Source: Actinomycetes bacterium (GTDB taxonomy: Bacteria > Actinomycetota > Acidimicrobiia > Acidimicrobiales > RAAP-2). Taken from it: a stretch of 16,930 nucleotides of DNA. A program made the position numbers and the translations under genes. Location of the stretch: the NCBI GenBank assembly GCA_021800645.1, contig JAJYYT010000006.1, positions 1-16,930 on the forward strand, given 5' to 3'. Under the pieces are notes generated by a model. That model saw nothing but the letters and a program-made list of their open reading frames with translations, was not told the origin of the DNA and did not search any database. Numbering within the stretch: the stretch's first letter is position 1; every line of letters starts with the position of its first letter. Of this stretch, positions 1 through 7,151 are shown piece after piece.

Positions 1-103
1 GGCGGCCGCCGGACGGTTGCGCCACTCGGGATCTGCGACCCAACGAGTGGCGGCACCCGCCCGCGTCCGTCACGCGCCAGAGCGCGGGGCGGGGCGCTGC
101 CGG
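1..103. repeat. Structured repeat, copy R1
   Basis: R1 is about 103 bases and matches 277-379 with two mismatches. It folds as nested helices: outer CGGACG (10-15) with CGTCCG (64-69); a perfect 9-bp stem CGCCACTCG (20-28) with CGAGTGGCG (44-52); and a small inner stem GGATC (29-33) with GACCC (37-41) carrying one A-C mismatch, followed by unpaired AA. After a linker containing CGTCACGC comes a second hairpin, AGCGC (81-85) with GCGCT (94-98). The strand is unknown because the stems are nearly symmetric. I do not recognise a named family. Confidence 0.75.
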
Positions 104-211
104 CCGCGCGTCGGCCTCCCCCGGCAAAGCCAGCAGAGCCGGCGGGCCTGCCTCTGCGGGCGCTGTTGCCCCTGGCGACGAGCGCGAGCGAAAGAGCTCG
201 AGGGCCTAGCG

Positions 212-227
212 CGTTCCCGCGGGAACG
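212..227. other. 16-bp perfect palindrome
   Basis: CGTTCCCGCGGGAACG is identical to its reverse complement over 16 bases. It sits between repeat copies R1 and R2, outside any gene. It could be a dimeric regulator's operator or a tight hairpin. No T-run follows on either strand, so it does not look like a standard intrinsic terminator. Confidence 0.5.
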
Positions 228-276
228 TGCCGGCCGGGACGGGATGAGGTCGGCTCTCCGCGTACCGGGCGCTGGT

Positions 277-379
277 GGCGGCCGCCGGACGGTTGCGCCA
301 CTCGGGATCTGCGACCCAACGAGTGGCGGCACCCGCCCGCGTCCGTCACGCGCCGGAGCGCCGGGCGGGGCGCTGCCGG
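277..379. repeat. Structured repeat, copy R2
   Basis: This is the second copy, offset by 276 bases from R1. It has the same outer stem (286-291 with 340-345), 9-bp stem (296-304 with 320-328) and linker. Relative to R1, one of the two substitutions lengthens the second hairpin to AGCGCC (357-362) with GGCGCT (369-374). The copy ends just beyond the stop codon of the minus-strand ferritin-like gene (396), so on that strand it would lie in the 3' untranslated region. The high identity of R1 and R2 points to recent duplication or gene conversion. Confidence 0.75.
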
Positions 380-395
380 AGCCGCGCGTCGCCGC

Positions 396-989
396 TCACG
401 CGCACCGCTCGAAGGCCGGGAGCGCATGGACACGTGCGGCGGCACGGAGGTCGCCGAACGCTTTGACGAGGTCGGGGTGGACGGGGACTTCTGCGATGAG
501 CCGGGCGTACAACGACACGAGGTGTGCTTCGGTTCGCGCGCCCAGCTGGCACGCCGCCTTGATCGTCGCCGGGGGCGCCGTGGCGGTGATCGGTCCAGTA
601 GGGAGTGCCACGCCGTGCCGGGCGGCGAGGTGGTCCAGGATCTCGATGTGGCGGGTCTCTTGGGCGGCGATCGCGGGGAACGGCTCGACCACACCGAACT
701 TCCCGATCACCGCCTCGTAGGCCGCCCTGGCGTCCTGCTCAGCCGTCGTCGCCGTGGCGAGGGCGGAGCCGACCGAGACGGTCGTGGGCGCAGGGGACGT
801 GGCCGCGGTCGTGCTCGTTGTGCCTGCGCTCGGCACGCCGCCGCCGGTGCCGGTGCCGCAGCCGGCGAGCACGCATCCGCCGAGCGCCAAGACCACGACG
901 GCGGTCCGCACCCCGCGCGTCTCGGACCGGCCTTTGCGCAGAGCCCCTCTTCCTTCGCCCGTCCTTCCTGCACGCGGCTCAGCGTGCAC
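396..989 (-). CDS. Ferritin-like (DUF2202-type) lipoprotein
   Basis: This is a predicted secreted lipoprotein. A hydrophobic segment ends in the lipobox LAGC (Cys44 from the GTG at 989). A Thr/Ser/Pro linker follows, then a helical domain resembling DUF2202 ferritin-like proteins: an EQDARAAYE helix, an AAQETRHIEIL helix with the E-x-x-H spacing of diiron carriers, and a C-terminal helix ending in VHALPAFERC. The start is uncertain. GTG at 989 is one base beyond the TGA of the upstream gene, suggesting coupled translation. GTG at 911 would give a compact 17-residue lipoprotein signal peptide. Neither has a strong ribosome site. It is the last gene of a three-gene minus-strand operon. Metal or redox function is inferred from the fold only. 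Confidence 0.7.
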   Translation of the reverse strand: MHAEPRAGRTGEGRGALRKGRSETRGVRTAVVVLALGGCVLAGCGTGTGGGVPSAGTTSTTAATSPAPTTVSVGSALATATTAEQDARAAYEAVIGKFGVVEPFPAIAAQETRHIEILDHLAARHGVALPTGPITATAPPATIKAACQLGARTEAHLVSLYARLIAEVPVHPDLVKAFGDLRAAARVHALPAFERCA

Positions 990-990
990 A

Positions 991-1287
991 TCAGCCCGCC
1001 GATGTCCGCAGCGCGCTTGTGTCCGCTCCGCCAGCTGTGAGTGTGCCGCTCTTGACGACTGTGTGGAGCTTCTTGGGCAGCGTCCCGCCTGTGAATGTCG
1101 AGCCGCCCGGCGCCAGTGTCGCAGGCACTCCTGTCTTCGCGCCGCCGGCGCTGGACGTGCAGCCGGTCAGGACGACCGGGGCCACGACCGCCATCAGGAC
1201 CCCGAGCAGTGCGCACGCAGCCCGCCGCCGCCGGCTCGGCCGGGCGGACGGCCTGCAGGTCTCTTCGTGCATGACCCCTTGCGCCAC
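991..1287 (-). CDS. Small lipoprotein, unknown function
   Basis: The protein has 98 residues. An Arg-rich n-region (PSRRRRAA) is followed by a hydrophobic stretch and the lipobox LTGC, then a short Gly/Ser/Thr-rich tail of roughly 50 residues with no domain I recognise. The GTG at 1287 is preceded by GGAGG with a six to eight base spacer, which decides the start; an internal ATG at 1272 is less well placed. The stop TGA abuts the GTG of the ferritin-like gene (TGATGTG). It begins 54 bases after the ATP-grasp-like gene ends. It is probably a cell-surface partner of the ferritin-like lipoprotein; that is inference from position. Confidence 0.6.
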   Translation of the reverse strand: MAQGVMHEETCRPSARPSRRRRAACALLGVLMAVVAPVVLTGCTSSAGGAKTGVPATLAPGGSTFTGGTLPKKLHTVVKSGTLTAGGADTSALRTSAG

Positions 1288-1341
1288 GGCGCCCCTCCGC
1301 TGCTCGCGCCCGAAGCCTAGAACGTTGGCGTTCCGAGCCGC

Positions 1342-2403
1342 CTAGCCTCCTGCTGATCCCGCTCCTCTTGCGCCCACGCGTGCCGCCGCGTTGCGGGCGA
1401 GGATCGGCGTCGCCGAAGGGGGGAACGGCCAGACCGCGCTGACATTGATCTCGCACAGGACGTAGCGCTCGTCCCCGCCGTCTTCGTTGCGTGTCCCGAA
1501 AAGGAAGTCGGCGTCCCAGATGGCCGGGAGGTCCGTGGTGTGGAGCCCGAGGACCCGGAGCATCTCGGGCACCCAGTCGTGCTCGGCGCGCGCCCGGAGC
1601 GCCCGGTAGGCCGGGGCGTCCGCGGGCTCCATCGCCGGCGCACGGCCGGGGAGCGAGGCCGCGCCGTCCGCATCGAGGAGCCCCTTCGGCCACTGCCGCG
1701 CAAAGCCGACGACCTCGTCGTGGGAGAAGTAGCAGCGGATCATCCCCTCGCCGAGGCGGCGCTGGTACGGCTGGTCGACGAGCACGCCGGACCACGGGAG
1801 CACCAGCGCGCAGCGCTCGACGAGCTCGCCGAGCCGCATCCGCTCGGTCGGTGCTTCCTCCTTGGCCCGCGCCTCGCGCACGAGCACGTCGGAGCCGAGC
1901 GTCGCCGGCACGCGCGGGTCGGCGAGCTGCACGCTCCACACGCCGTTGCCGCCGTTGCCGCGCCCCTGCTTGACCACGAGCCGCCCGTGGCGGGACAGCC
2001 GGGAGGGCAGTCGCTCGGCGAGCTCGTCGGCGGACCGGTAGAGCCCGGTGTCGGTGCCCCAGCCGAGGTGGCGGGTCTCGAAGAGCACCTGCTTCGTGCC
2101 CATCTTGCGGATCACCGCGGGATGGGCCGACACCCAGGTGCCGCGCGCGGCCGCCTCCTCGAGCAGCTCGTCGACGTGTCTCCGGGTGGCGCCGTCCTGG
2201 ATCGGGTTCACCCAGACGAGCAGCCCGGCCAGGTCCCGCAGCTGTGCGCGCACCTCCTCGACACGCTCGTCGCCGAAGGGAACCGGCACGGCGTCGACCC
2301 CCGCCGCGCAGAGCGCGTCGAACAGCGGCCCGAGGCCCCGGTCCGCGGCGGGCCGCTCCGCTCCCCGCGCGCCGCGCCAGAGGATCCCTACCCGCGGCCG
2401 CAC
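1342..2403 (-). CDS. ATP-grasp-like protein, resembling Cj0069/DUF6815 family
   Basis: The protein has 353 residues from the chosen start. It opens with a Rossmann-like strand (RVGILWRG, 4-11). A nucleotide-binding segment RLVVKQGRGNGGNGVW (141-156) is typical of ATP-grasp Lys/Gly loops. The C-terminal YVLCEINVSAVWPFPPSA (314-331) supplies Glu and Asn as in ATP-grasp metal sites. The overall pattern matches my memory of the Cj0069 family, whose substrate is unknown to me. The GTG at 2403 is chosen because GGAGAG lies five bases upstream and the conserved strand starts there; the frame stays open to a GTG at 2508, adding 35 low-complexity residues without a ribosome site. It is first gene of the minus-strand operon, divergent from the CoA synthetase. 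Confidence 0.65.
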   Translation of the reverse strand: MRPRVGILWRGARGAERPAADRGLGPLFDALCAAGVDAVPVPFGDERVEEVRAQLRDLAGLLVWVNPIQDGATRRHVDELLEEAAARGTWVSAHPAVIRKMGTKQVLFETRHLGWGTDTGLYRSADELAERLPSRLSRHGRLVVKQGRGNGGNGVWSVQLADPRVPATLGSDVLVREARAKEEAPTERMRLGELVERCALVLPWSGVLVDQPYQRRLGEGMIRCYFSHDEVVGFARQWPKGLLDADGAASLPGRAPAMEPADAPAYRALRARAEHDWVPEMLRVLGLHTTDLPAIWDADFLFGTRNEDGGDERYVLCEINVSAVWPFPPSATPILARNAAARVGARGAGSAGG

Positions 2404-2705
2404 GCCTGCTCTCCGAGACGCAGAGATCGTCTCAGGCTCTCCGGTTCGCGAGGGGCCTGGGCAGTCCGCGCCGTCGGCGGTCGCCGGGCCACCGTCCGAA
2501 CGCTTCACGGCAGCTGCACATTCCCGCTCCTCTCGTCTGCGCGAGCGCGCGCGTCCTCACCGACTCGCGTCGTCGCCCGGAGCAATCCGGGCGAGGGTAA
2601 CACCGGGGTCGTCGAAGCTGCGAGATCCTCGGCACGCGCGCGGAGCCCAGCGCCCAGCGCCCACCGGAGCGCCCCGCGCCCCGGTGGCCTCGCGTGGTGC
2701 CGGTG

Positions 2706-2724
2706 TAATGTCGCCTGCAGGCGA
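2706..2724 (+). promoter_or_regulatory. Candidate -10 and overlapping 14-bp palindrome upstream of prpE
   Basis: TAATGT (2706-2711) fits the TANNNT pattern of a -10 box. It is overlapped at its last base by the perfect palindrome TCGCCTGCAGGCGA (2711-2724), placed where transcription would start. No convincing -35 hexamer is visible. A dimeric repressor bound there could block initiation of the acid-activation gene. A second small inverted repeat, GTGAC-G-GTCAC (2750-2760), lies between it and the ribosome site. This is sequence pattern only. Confidence 0.35.
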
Positions 2725-2781
2725 GGGGCGTCCGCCGAGACCCGATGACGTGACGGTCACCTCGCCGAGGAGGGCCGGTCG

Positions 2782-4665
2782 ATGGGCGCGTACGAGCAGG
2801 CATGGCAGACGAGCATCCAAGACCCAGATCGGTTCTGGGGTGAGGCGGCCAAGGCGATCAGCTGGTACCGCGAGCCCACCGTGGTGCTCGACGCGTCGTC
2901 GGCGCCCTTCTTCAAGTGGTTCCCCGACGGCGAGCTCAACACGTGCTTCAACGCGGTGGACCGCCACGTCGAGGACGGACGCGGATCGCAAGCCGCGCTC
3001 GTCTACGACAGCCCGGTGACCGGCACCAAGGCCACCTACACCTACGAGCAACTGCGTGACCGGGTGGCCCGCTTCGCCGGCGTGCTGCGCGGTCTCGGCG
3101 TCGGGCACGGCGACCGGGTCGTCATCTACATGCCGATGGTCCCCGAGGCGGTAGTCGCCATGCTCGCCTGCGCCAGGTTGGGGGCGGTGCACTCGGTCGT
3201 CTTCGGCGGCTTCGCCTCGCACGAGCTGGCGATCCGGATCGAGGACGCCCGGCCGAAGGTTGTCGTCTCGGCATCCTGCGGCATCGAGACGAACCGGGTC
3301 ATCGAGTACAAGCCTCTGCTCGACGCGGCGATCGAGGAGTCGAGCCACAAGCCGGACCACTGCGTCATCGTCCAGCGACCGCAGGCCGAAGCCACCATGG
3401 TCGAGCACCGGGACGTCGACTGGGCGGAGGCGATGGATCGGGCCGAACCGGCCGACTGCGTGCCCGTGGCCGCCACCGATCCGCTCTACATCCTCTACAC
3501 CTCGGGCACGACGGGACGGCCGAAGGGGGTGGTGCGCGACAACGGCGGCCACGCCGTGGCGCTGCGCTGGAGCATGGCCAACATCTACGACACCCACCCC
3601 GGGGAGGGCTACTGGGCCGCCTCGGACGTCGGATGGGTCGTGGGGCACTCCTACATCGTCTACGCCCCGCTCCTCACCGGTTGCGCAACGCTGCTCTACG
3701 AGGGCAAGCCGGTCGGGACTCCCGATGCCGGCGCCTTCTGGCGGGTGATCTCCGAGCACGGGATCAAGACGCTCTTCACCGCCCCGACGAGCTTCCGGGC
3801 CATTAAGCGGGAGGACCCAGAGGGTGCGCTCCTCGCCCGCTACGACTTGTCGACGCTCCGGTACCTGTTCCTCGCCGGCGAGCGCCTGGACCCCGAGACG
3901 TACTCGTGGGCGAGCGCGCACGTCGGGGTGCCGGTCATCGACCACTGGTGGCAGACCGAGACCGGGTGGCCGATTGTCGCCAACCTGATGGGGCTCGACC
4001 CCAAGCCGGTGAAGGCCGGGTCGCCGACCGTCCCGGTCCCCGGCTACGACGTCCGGGTCCTCGACCCGGAGGGCAACGAGGTCGACGCGGGCACCGAAGG
4101 TGCGATCATGATCCACACCCCGCTCCCCCCGGGCACCTTGACGACGTTGTGGGAGAACGACGACAACTACGTCGAGACCTACCTGTCCCGGGTCCCGGGG
4201 TACTACCTGACCGGTGACGGCGGCCACTTCGACGAGGACGGCTACCTGTTCGTCATGGGGCGGGTCGACGACGTGATCAACGTCGCGGGGCACCGCCTGT
4301 CCACCGGTGAGATGGAGGAGATCATCGCCGCGCACCCCGACGTCGCCGAGTGCGCCGTCATCGGCGTCGCCGACGACCTGAAGGGCCAGGTGCCCCGTGC
4401 CTTCGTCGTCCTGAAGGCGGGAGTCGGCCGTGACCCCGAGGTCATCAGCGCGGAGCTGGTGGAGCTGGTCCGGACCAAGGTCGGCGCGGTCGCCAGCCTT
4501 CGCCAGGCCGACGTCGTGGCTGCCCTGCCCAAGACCCGCTCGGGGAAGATCCTGCGAAAGACCATGCGCGCCATCGTCGACGGGGTCGATGAGCCGATCC
4601 CGTCGACGATCGACGACGCCTCGGTACTGGACGCCCTTCAGTCCGTCTTGCGCCGATCGAGCTGA
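2782..4665 (+). CDS. prpE: Propionyl-CoA synthetase (ACSS3/PrpE type; may also use acetate)
   Basis: This is an AMP-forming acyl-CoA synthetase of 627 residues, the usual PrpE length. The acid is adenylated with ATP, then transferred to CoA in the cytoplasm. The phosphate loop is YTSGTTGRPKG (239-249), followed by VVRDNGGH (250-257), a signature I associate with PrpE/ACSS3 rather than Acs. WWQTETGW (389-396) and TGD (477-479) bind the nucleotide, the hinge lies near GRVDD (493-497), and the catalytic lysine is K589 in PKTRSGKILRK, the site usually controlled by reversible acylation. GGAGG lies eight bases before the ATG. It faces the SatP-type transporter gene, so import and activation are adjacent. 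Acetate versus propionate preference cannot be settled from sequence alone. Confidence 0.85.
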   Translation: MGAYEQAWQTSIQDPDRFWGEAAKAISWYREPTVVLDASSAPFFKWFPDGELNTCFNAVDRHVEDGRGSQAALVYDSPVTGTKATYTYEQLRDRVARFAGVLRGLGVGHGDRVVIYMPMVPEAVVAMLACARLGAVHSVVFGGFASHELAIRIEDARPKVVVSASCGIETNRVIEYKPLLDAAIEESSHKPDHCVIVQRPQAEATMVEHRDVDWAEAMDRAEPADCVPVAATDPLYILYTSGTTGRPKGVVRDNGGHAVALRWSMANIYDTHPGEGYWAASDVGWVVGHSYIVYAPLLTGCATLLYEGKPVGTPDAGAFWRVISEHGIKTLFTAPTSFRAIKREDPEGALLARYDLSTLRYLFLAGERLDPETYSWASAHVGVPVIDHWWQTETGWPIVANLMGLDPKPVKAGSPTVPVPGYDVRVLDPEGNEVDAGTEGAIMIHTPLPPGTLTTLWENDDNYVETYLSRVPGYYLTGDGGHFDEDGYLFVMGRVDDVINVAGHRLSTGEMEEIIAAHPDVAECAVIGVADDLKGQVPRAFVVLKAGVGRDPEVISAELVELVRTKVGAVASLRQADVVAALPKTRSGKILRKTMRAIVDGVDEPIPSTIDDASVLDALQSVLRRSS

Positions 4666-4685
4666 CCCGGCCAGGCCCGGCAGGA

Positions 4686-4732
4686 CCCGACCGGGCCGCT
4701 GCCGGGTCGCTGCCAGAGCCTGCTTGGTCGGG
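4686..4732. terminator. Possible bidirectional terminator between prpE and satP
   Basis: The 75-base gap between two convergent genes holds CCCGACC (4686-4692) and its complement GGTCGGG (4726-4732), with further GC-rich self-complementary sequence between. There is no T-run, so it would be a weak or factor-assisted terminator. The position between converging stop codons is the main argument. Confidence 0.3.
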
Positions 4733-4740
4733 CCGCTTCG

Positions 4741-5376
4741 TTACCGGCCGAGCGGCCAGGTCGGCAGAACCGACTTCTTCAGCGTCTCGTTGAGCACGCC
4801 CGCCGACGACGCGTACCACGCCAGTGCCGCCGTCGCCACGCCGAACCACCCCCCGACCTTGGTGATTGTCGCGTTCGAGTCGAACGCACCGATCGTGAGC
4901 AGGATGAAGGTGATCTCGAGCACCACGAAGACCGCGGCCACGGCCACGCTGATCCCCGCCGTCGCGATCATCATGTAGAAGGTGAAGATCGTCCAGCACA
5001 GGAGGAACACCCCGATCACCACTGGCAAGTCGCTGGGCTTCACGCCCGGGGCGATGAACTTGACCAGGACGAAGAAGGAGATCCAGAAGGCGCCGTAGGA
5101 GGTGAACGCCAGCGCCCCGAACGTGTTCTTCCTCTTGAATTCCCACATCCCGGCCAGCAACTGGGCCGTCCCTCCGTAGACGAGAGCCAGCGCTAAAGCC
5201 GTGTTGGAGGCAGCCCCCCAGATGTTGGTGTTGGCGATGCTCAACGCGAACGTCGTCATCGCGAAGGCAGCCAACCCCAGCGGCGCAGGATCTGCCACCG
5301 AGTGGGCCGGCGCAGCTCCGACGGGGGGCTCCTCCATCTCGACCGGCTCTTGCACTCCGCCCGTGAGCGAGGTCAT
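4741..5376 (-). CDS. satP: SatP/GPR1-FUN34-YaaH family acetate/succinate transporter
   Basis: The membrane protein has 211 residues and about six transmembrane helices. The family signature NPAPLGL appears as DPAPLGL (29-35) at the first helix, after a polar Glu/Pro-rich tail. Later helices show the usual small-residue packing (for example FGALAFTSYGAFWISFF). Members exchange or import acetate, and in some cases succinate, with protons. The start is ATG 5376, preceded by GGGGGAG (complement of 5382-5388); an in-frame extension to 5508 looks unlike protein. It converges on prpE, giving uptake next to CoA activation. The Asn-to-Asp change in the signature is a small oddity. Confidence 0.85.
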   Translation of the reverse strand: MTSLTGGVQEPVEMEEPPVGAAPAHSVADPAPLGLAAFAMTTFALSIANTNIWGAASNTALALALVYGGTAQLLAGMWEFKRKNTFGALAFTSYGAFWISFFVLVKFIAPGVKPSDLPVVIGVFLLCWTIFTFYMMIATAGISVAVAAVFVVLEITFILLTIGAFDSNATITKVGGWFGVATAALAWYASSAGVLNETLKKSVLPTWPLGR

Positions 5377-5497
5377 CTTCGCTCCCCCTTTCTGTGTTAC
5401 GCGCGCATGGATGCGTGCGCTCTGGGCCACGCTACCTTCTTCGGACACGGGGGTGGCGGAGTCTCGAATCGTGCGTGCCATATGCACACGACAGTCA

Positions 5498-5513
5498 TCG
5501 AGGCGCACCTCGA
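5498..5513. promoter_or_regulatory. Inverted repeat upstream of satP
   Basis: TCGAGG and CCTCGA flank a four-base centre, about 120 bases before the satP start codon. It is either a hairpin or a regulator site. The evidence is symmetry and position only. Confidence 0.3.
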
Positions 5514-5632
5514 GCGGCTACCTCCTCCGGCACGTGCATGATGCCCCGCGTCGAGGAATGTGAGTGAAGGACATCATCGTTTGAAGTGAAGAAACGCTCG
5601 GACTGCGACCCTCGCGAGCGACCAGCTATACG

Positions 5633-5649
5633 CCGTCACGGGCTGACGG
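5633..5649. terminator. Small hairpin downstream of the dikinase operon
   Basis: CCGTCA and TGACGG form a 6-bp stem around five bases, about 210 bases after the stop of the ATP-binding subunit gene. It could be a terminator remnant or an operator. The lack of a T-run keeps confidence low. Confidence 0.25.
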
Positions 5650-5858
5650 TGTGATCTGAGCACGGCCCGCTCCTCGTGCCACCCACGAATTTCGCCGGTG
5701 GTGCGGGGAGCCGGTCCGGCTCGGATCGCTCTGCGGCCGCTGGTCGGGGCCGGTGGTCGTGTCGGGGGAACGCCTTGTGGGCCGGACACGCGGTCAGTGA
5801 AACGTCCGCGACGGCGACGGCGACGTCACGGTCGAGCAGCCGGTGCAACGCCTTACGC

Positions 5859-7151
5859 CTACCGCTCGGCAGCCTCGGCGGCTCGGAGCTTCTTCACCAT
5901 CGCCTGGAGGAGCTTCCAGCCGATGACGCCGTTCGCCTCGACGAGCGGTCGGAAGTCCCAGATCGTCACTCCTCGGCAGACGAGGTCGCTCGCCGCGGCC
6001 ACGGTCGCCGAGCGCGGCCCCTCGTCGATGAGTGCGATCTCCCCGAACCAGTCGCCAGGCCCGAGGGCGGCGCGCGCGACCCCGCCGACGAGGACGTTCG
6101 CCTCTCCCGAGTCGATCAGGTAGAAGGCCGCCCCGCCGGAGCCCTCGTGGATCACGGTGTCCCCCGCGGCGAACCGGCGCTCCTTGAAGAGCCGGGCGAC
6201 CTCGGCGCGCTCGGCGTCGTCGAGGTCTGCGAACAGGGGGACGGCCCCCAGCTCGGCCCCTTGCACCTCCGCCGTCCCGGCCGCCCCTACCGCCTCCGAC
6301 TGCCCACCCACGCCAGCCCCTCCCCCGCCGGCCCTCTTCCCGAGGGTCGTGACCGCGCGGCACTGCAGCAGGTAGAGCGTGCCCCCGGCGATCGCCCACT
6401 CGATGTCCCGGCCCTCCCCGTACACCTCCTCACAACGCGTGGCGAGCCGTCCCAGCGCCCCGAGCTGTGCCGGGTCGAGGCAGGGGCGCTCCACGAGGCC
6501 CGCCTCGACGGCCACCTCGACGGTGCCGCCCCCGGGGGCCGCGCGCACCGCGACCTGCTTTCGGCCGGGAGTGGAGCCGACGAGCGCCCCCGCGCGGTCC
6601 AGGACGTAGCTGTCGGGGATCACCAGCCCTGCGACCACCGCCTCGCCGAGCCCCCAGCTGGCCTCGACCATCCGCTGGTCGGCGCCGGTCACCGGGTGGC
6701 GCGTAAACATGACCCCCGCGACGTCGGGGTCGAGGAGCGACTGGACGACCACCCCGACGCTCGGCCGGGTGACGAGGCCGACCCGCTGGCGGTACGAGAT
6801 CGCCGAGTCGGAGTTGGCCGACCACCAGATCTCACACAGCGCGTCCACGAGGTCGTCGACCGAGGCGACGTTGAGGAGGGTGACGTGCTGGCCGGCGAAG
6901 CTCGCCTCGGCGCCGTCTTCGTCCGCGGCCGAGGAGCGCACGGCGAGGGGCGCGGCGAGGGGCGTCGCGGCCTCGGTGATCTCGGCGGTCGCCGCCGCGT
7001 CGCCGGTCGCGACCGCCTCGACGGCCGCCCCCGACAGGGCGATCCCGGGGGGGACGGGGAGGCCGGCGCGGATCGCCTCGCCGAGCCCGACGGCCTTGGA
7101 GCCGTAGCGCGCGGGGTCGCGCGCCTCGGCGAGGGGGACGACCCCGGTCAT
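5859..7151 (-). CDS. ATP-binding subunit of a split dikinase, with C-terminal cyclic-nucleotide-binding domain
   Basis: The protein has 430 residues. Residues 1-269 form a PPDK_N / PEP-synthase ATP-grasp domain: YGSKAVGLGEAIRAG with K19, LAVRSSAADED with R72, GVMFTRHPVTG (146-156), and E251, Q263 and R265 in DIEWA and LQCRAVTT, spaced as the metal and phosphate ligands of rifampin phosphotransferase. A Gly-rich linker (about 270-300) leads to a cyclic-nucleotide-binding domain (about 304-425). Its phosphate cassette FGEIALIDEGPRSATV keeps G370, E371 and R380, the residues that grip the cyclic phosphate in CAP/PKA-like sites. The ATG overlaps the TGA of the phosphohistidine subunit gene (ATGA), so the pair is translationally coupled. 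No swivel or PEP/pyruvate barrel is present; the partner supplies the phosphohistidine. The reading frame continues upstream as an artefact. Confidence 0.85.
   Translation of the reverse strand: MTGVVPLAEARDPARYGSKAVGLGEAIRAGLPVPPGIALSGAAVEAVATGDAAATAEITEAATPLAAPLAVRSSAADEDGAEASFAGQHVTLLNVASVDDLVDALCEIWWSANSDSAISYRQRVGLVTRPSVGVVVQSLLDPDVAGVMFTRHPVTGADQRMVEASWGLGEAVVAGLVIPDSYVLDRAGALVGSTPGRKQVAVRAAPGGGTVEVAVEAGLVERPCLDPAQLGALGRLATRCEEVYGEGRDIEWAIAGGTLYLLQCRAVTTLGKRAGGGGAGVGGQSEAVGAAGTAEVQGAELGAVPLFADLDDAERAEVARLFKERRFAAGDTVIHEGSGGAAFYLIDSGEANVLVGGVARAALGPGDWFGEIALIDEGPRSATVAAASDLVCRGVTIWDFRPLVEANGVIGWKLLQAMVKKLRAAEAAER

Larger units (their letters stand above)
1..395. other. Non-coding region with a duplicated structured element
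   Basis: No convincing gene lies here. The open frames present are GC-driven shadows with no recognisable protein family and low-complexity Arg/Pro/Ala translations. The region lies downstream of the minus-strand lipoprotein operon that ends at 396. It contains two near-identical copies of a structured repeat (1-103 and 277-379), a spacer between them, and a 16-base palindrome (212-227). The left copy begins exactly at the window edge, so more of it, or further copies, may lie outside. Confidence 0.7.
5377..5858. other. 482-base intergenic region upstream of satP
   Basis: No gene is supported. The region lies between the end of the dikinase operon and the start of satP, both on the minus strand. 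It contains short inverted repeats: CGCAT-GG-ATGCG (5404-5415), TCGAGG-4 nt-CCTCGA (5498-5513) and CCGTCA-5 nt-TGACGG (5633-5649). It should hold the satP promoter and the dikinase-operon terminator, but I see no convincing -35/-10 pair and no T-tract. Confidence 0.5.

Noticed and set aside
1..379. CRISPR array or transposon ends
   Set aside because: There are only two tandem copies of about 100 bases with a 173-base spacer, and no cas gene, transposase or target-site duplication is visible.
2557..4335. Very long open frame antisense to prpE
   Set aside because: It is a GC-driven shadow: the sense strand encodes a full PrpE with all motifs, while this translation is Asp/Arg/Val-rich with no family resemblance.
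5461..5480. Possible tRNA fragment (TCGAAT like a T-arm) near 5464
   Set aside because: No flanking acceptor, D-arm or anticodon stems could be assembled around it.
5636..5848. Small minus-strand gene downstream of the dikinase operon
   Set aside because: It overlaps the end of the ATP-subunit gene, has no ribosome site, and its Pro/Arg/Ala composition is that of a shadow frame.
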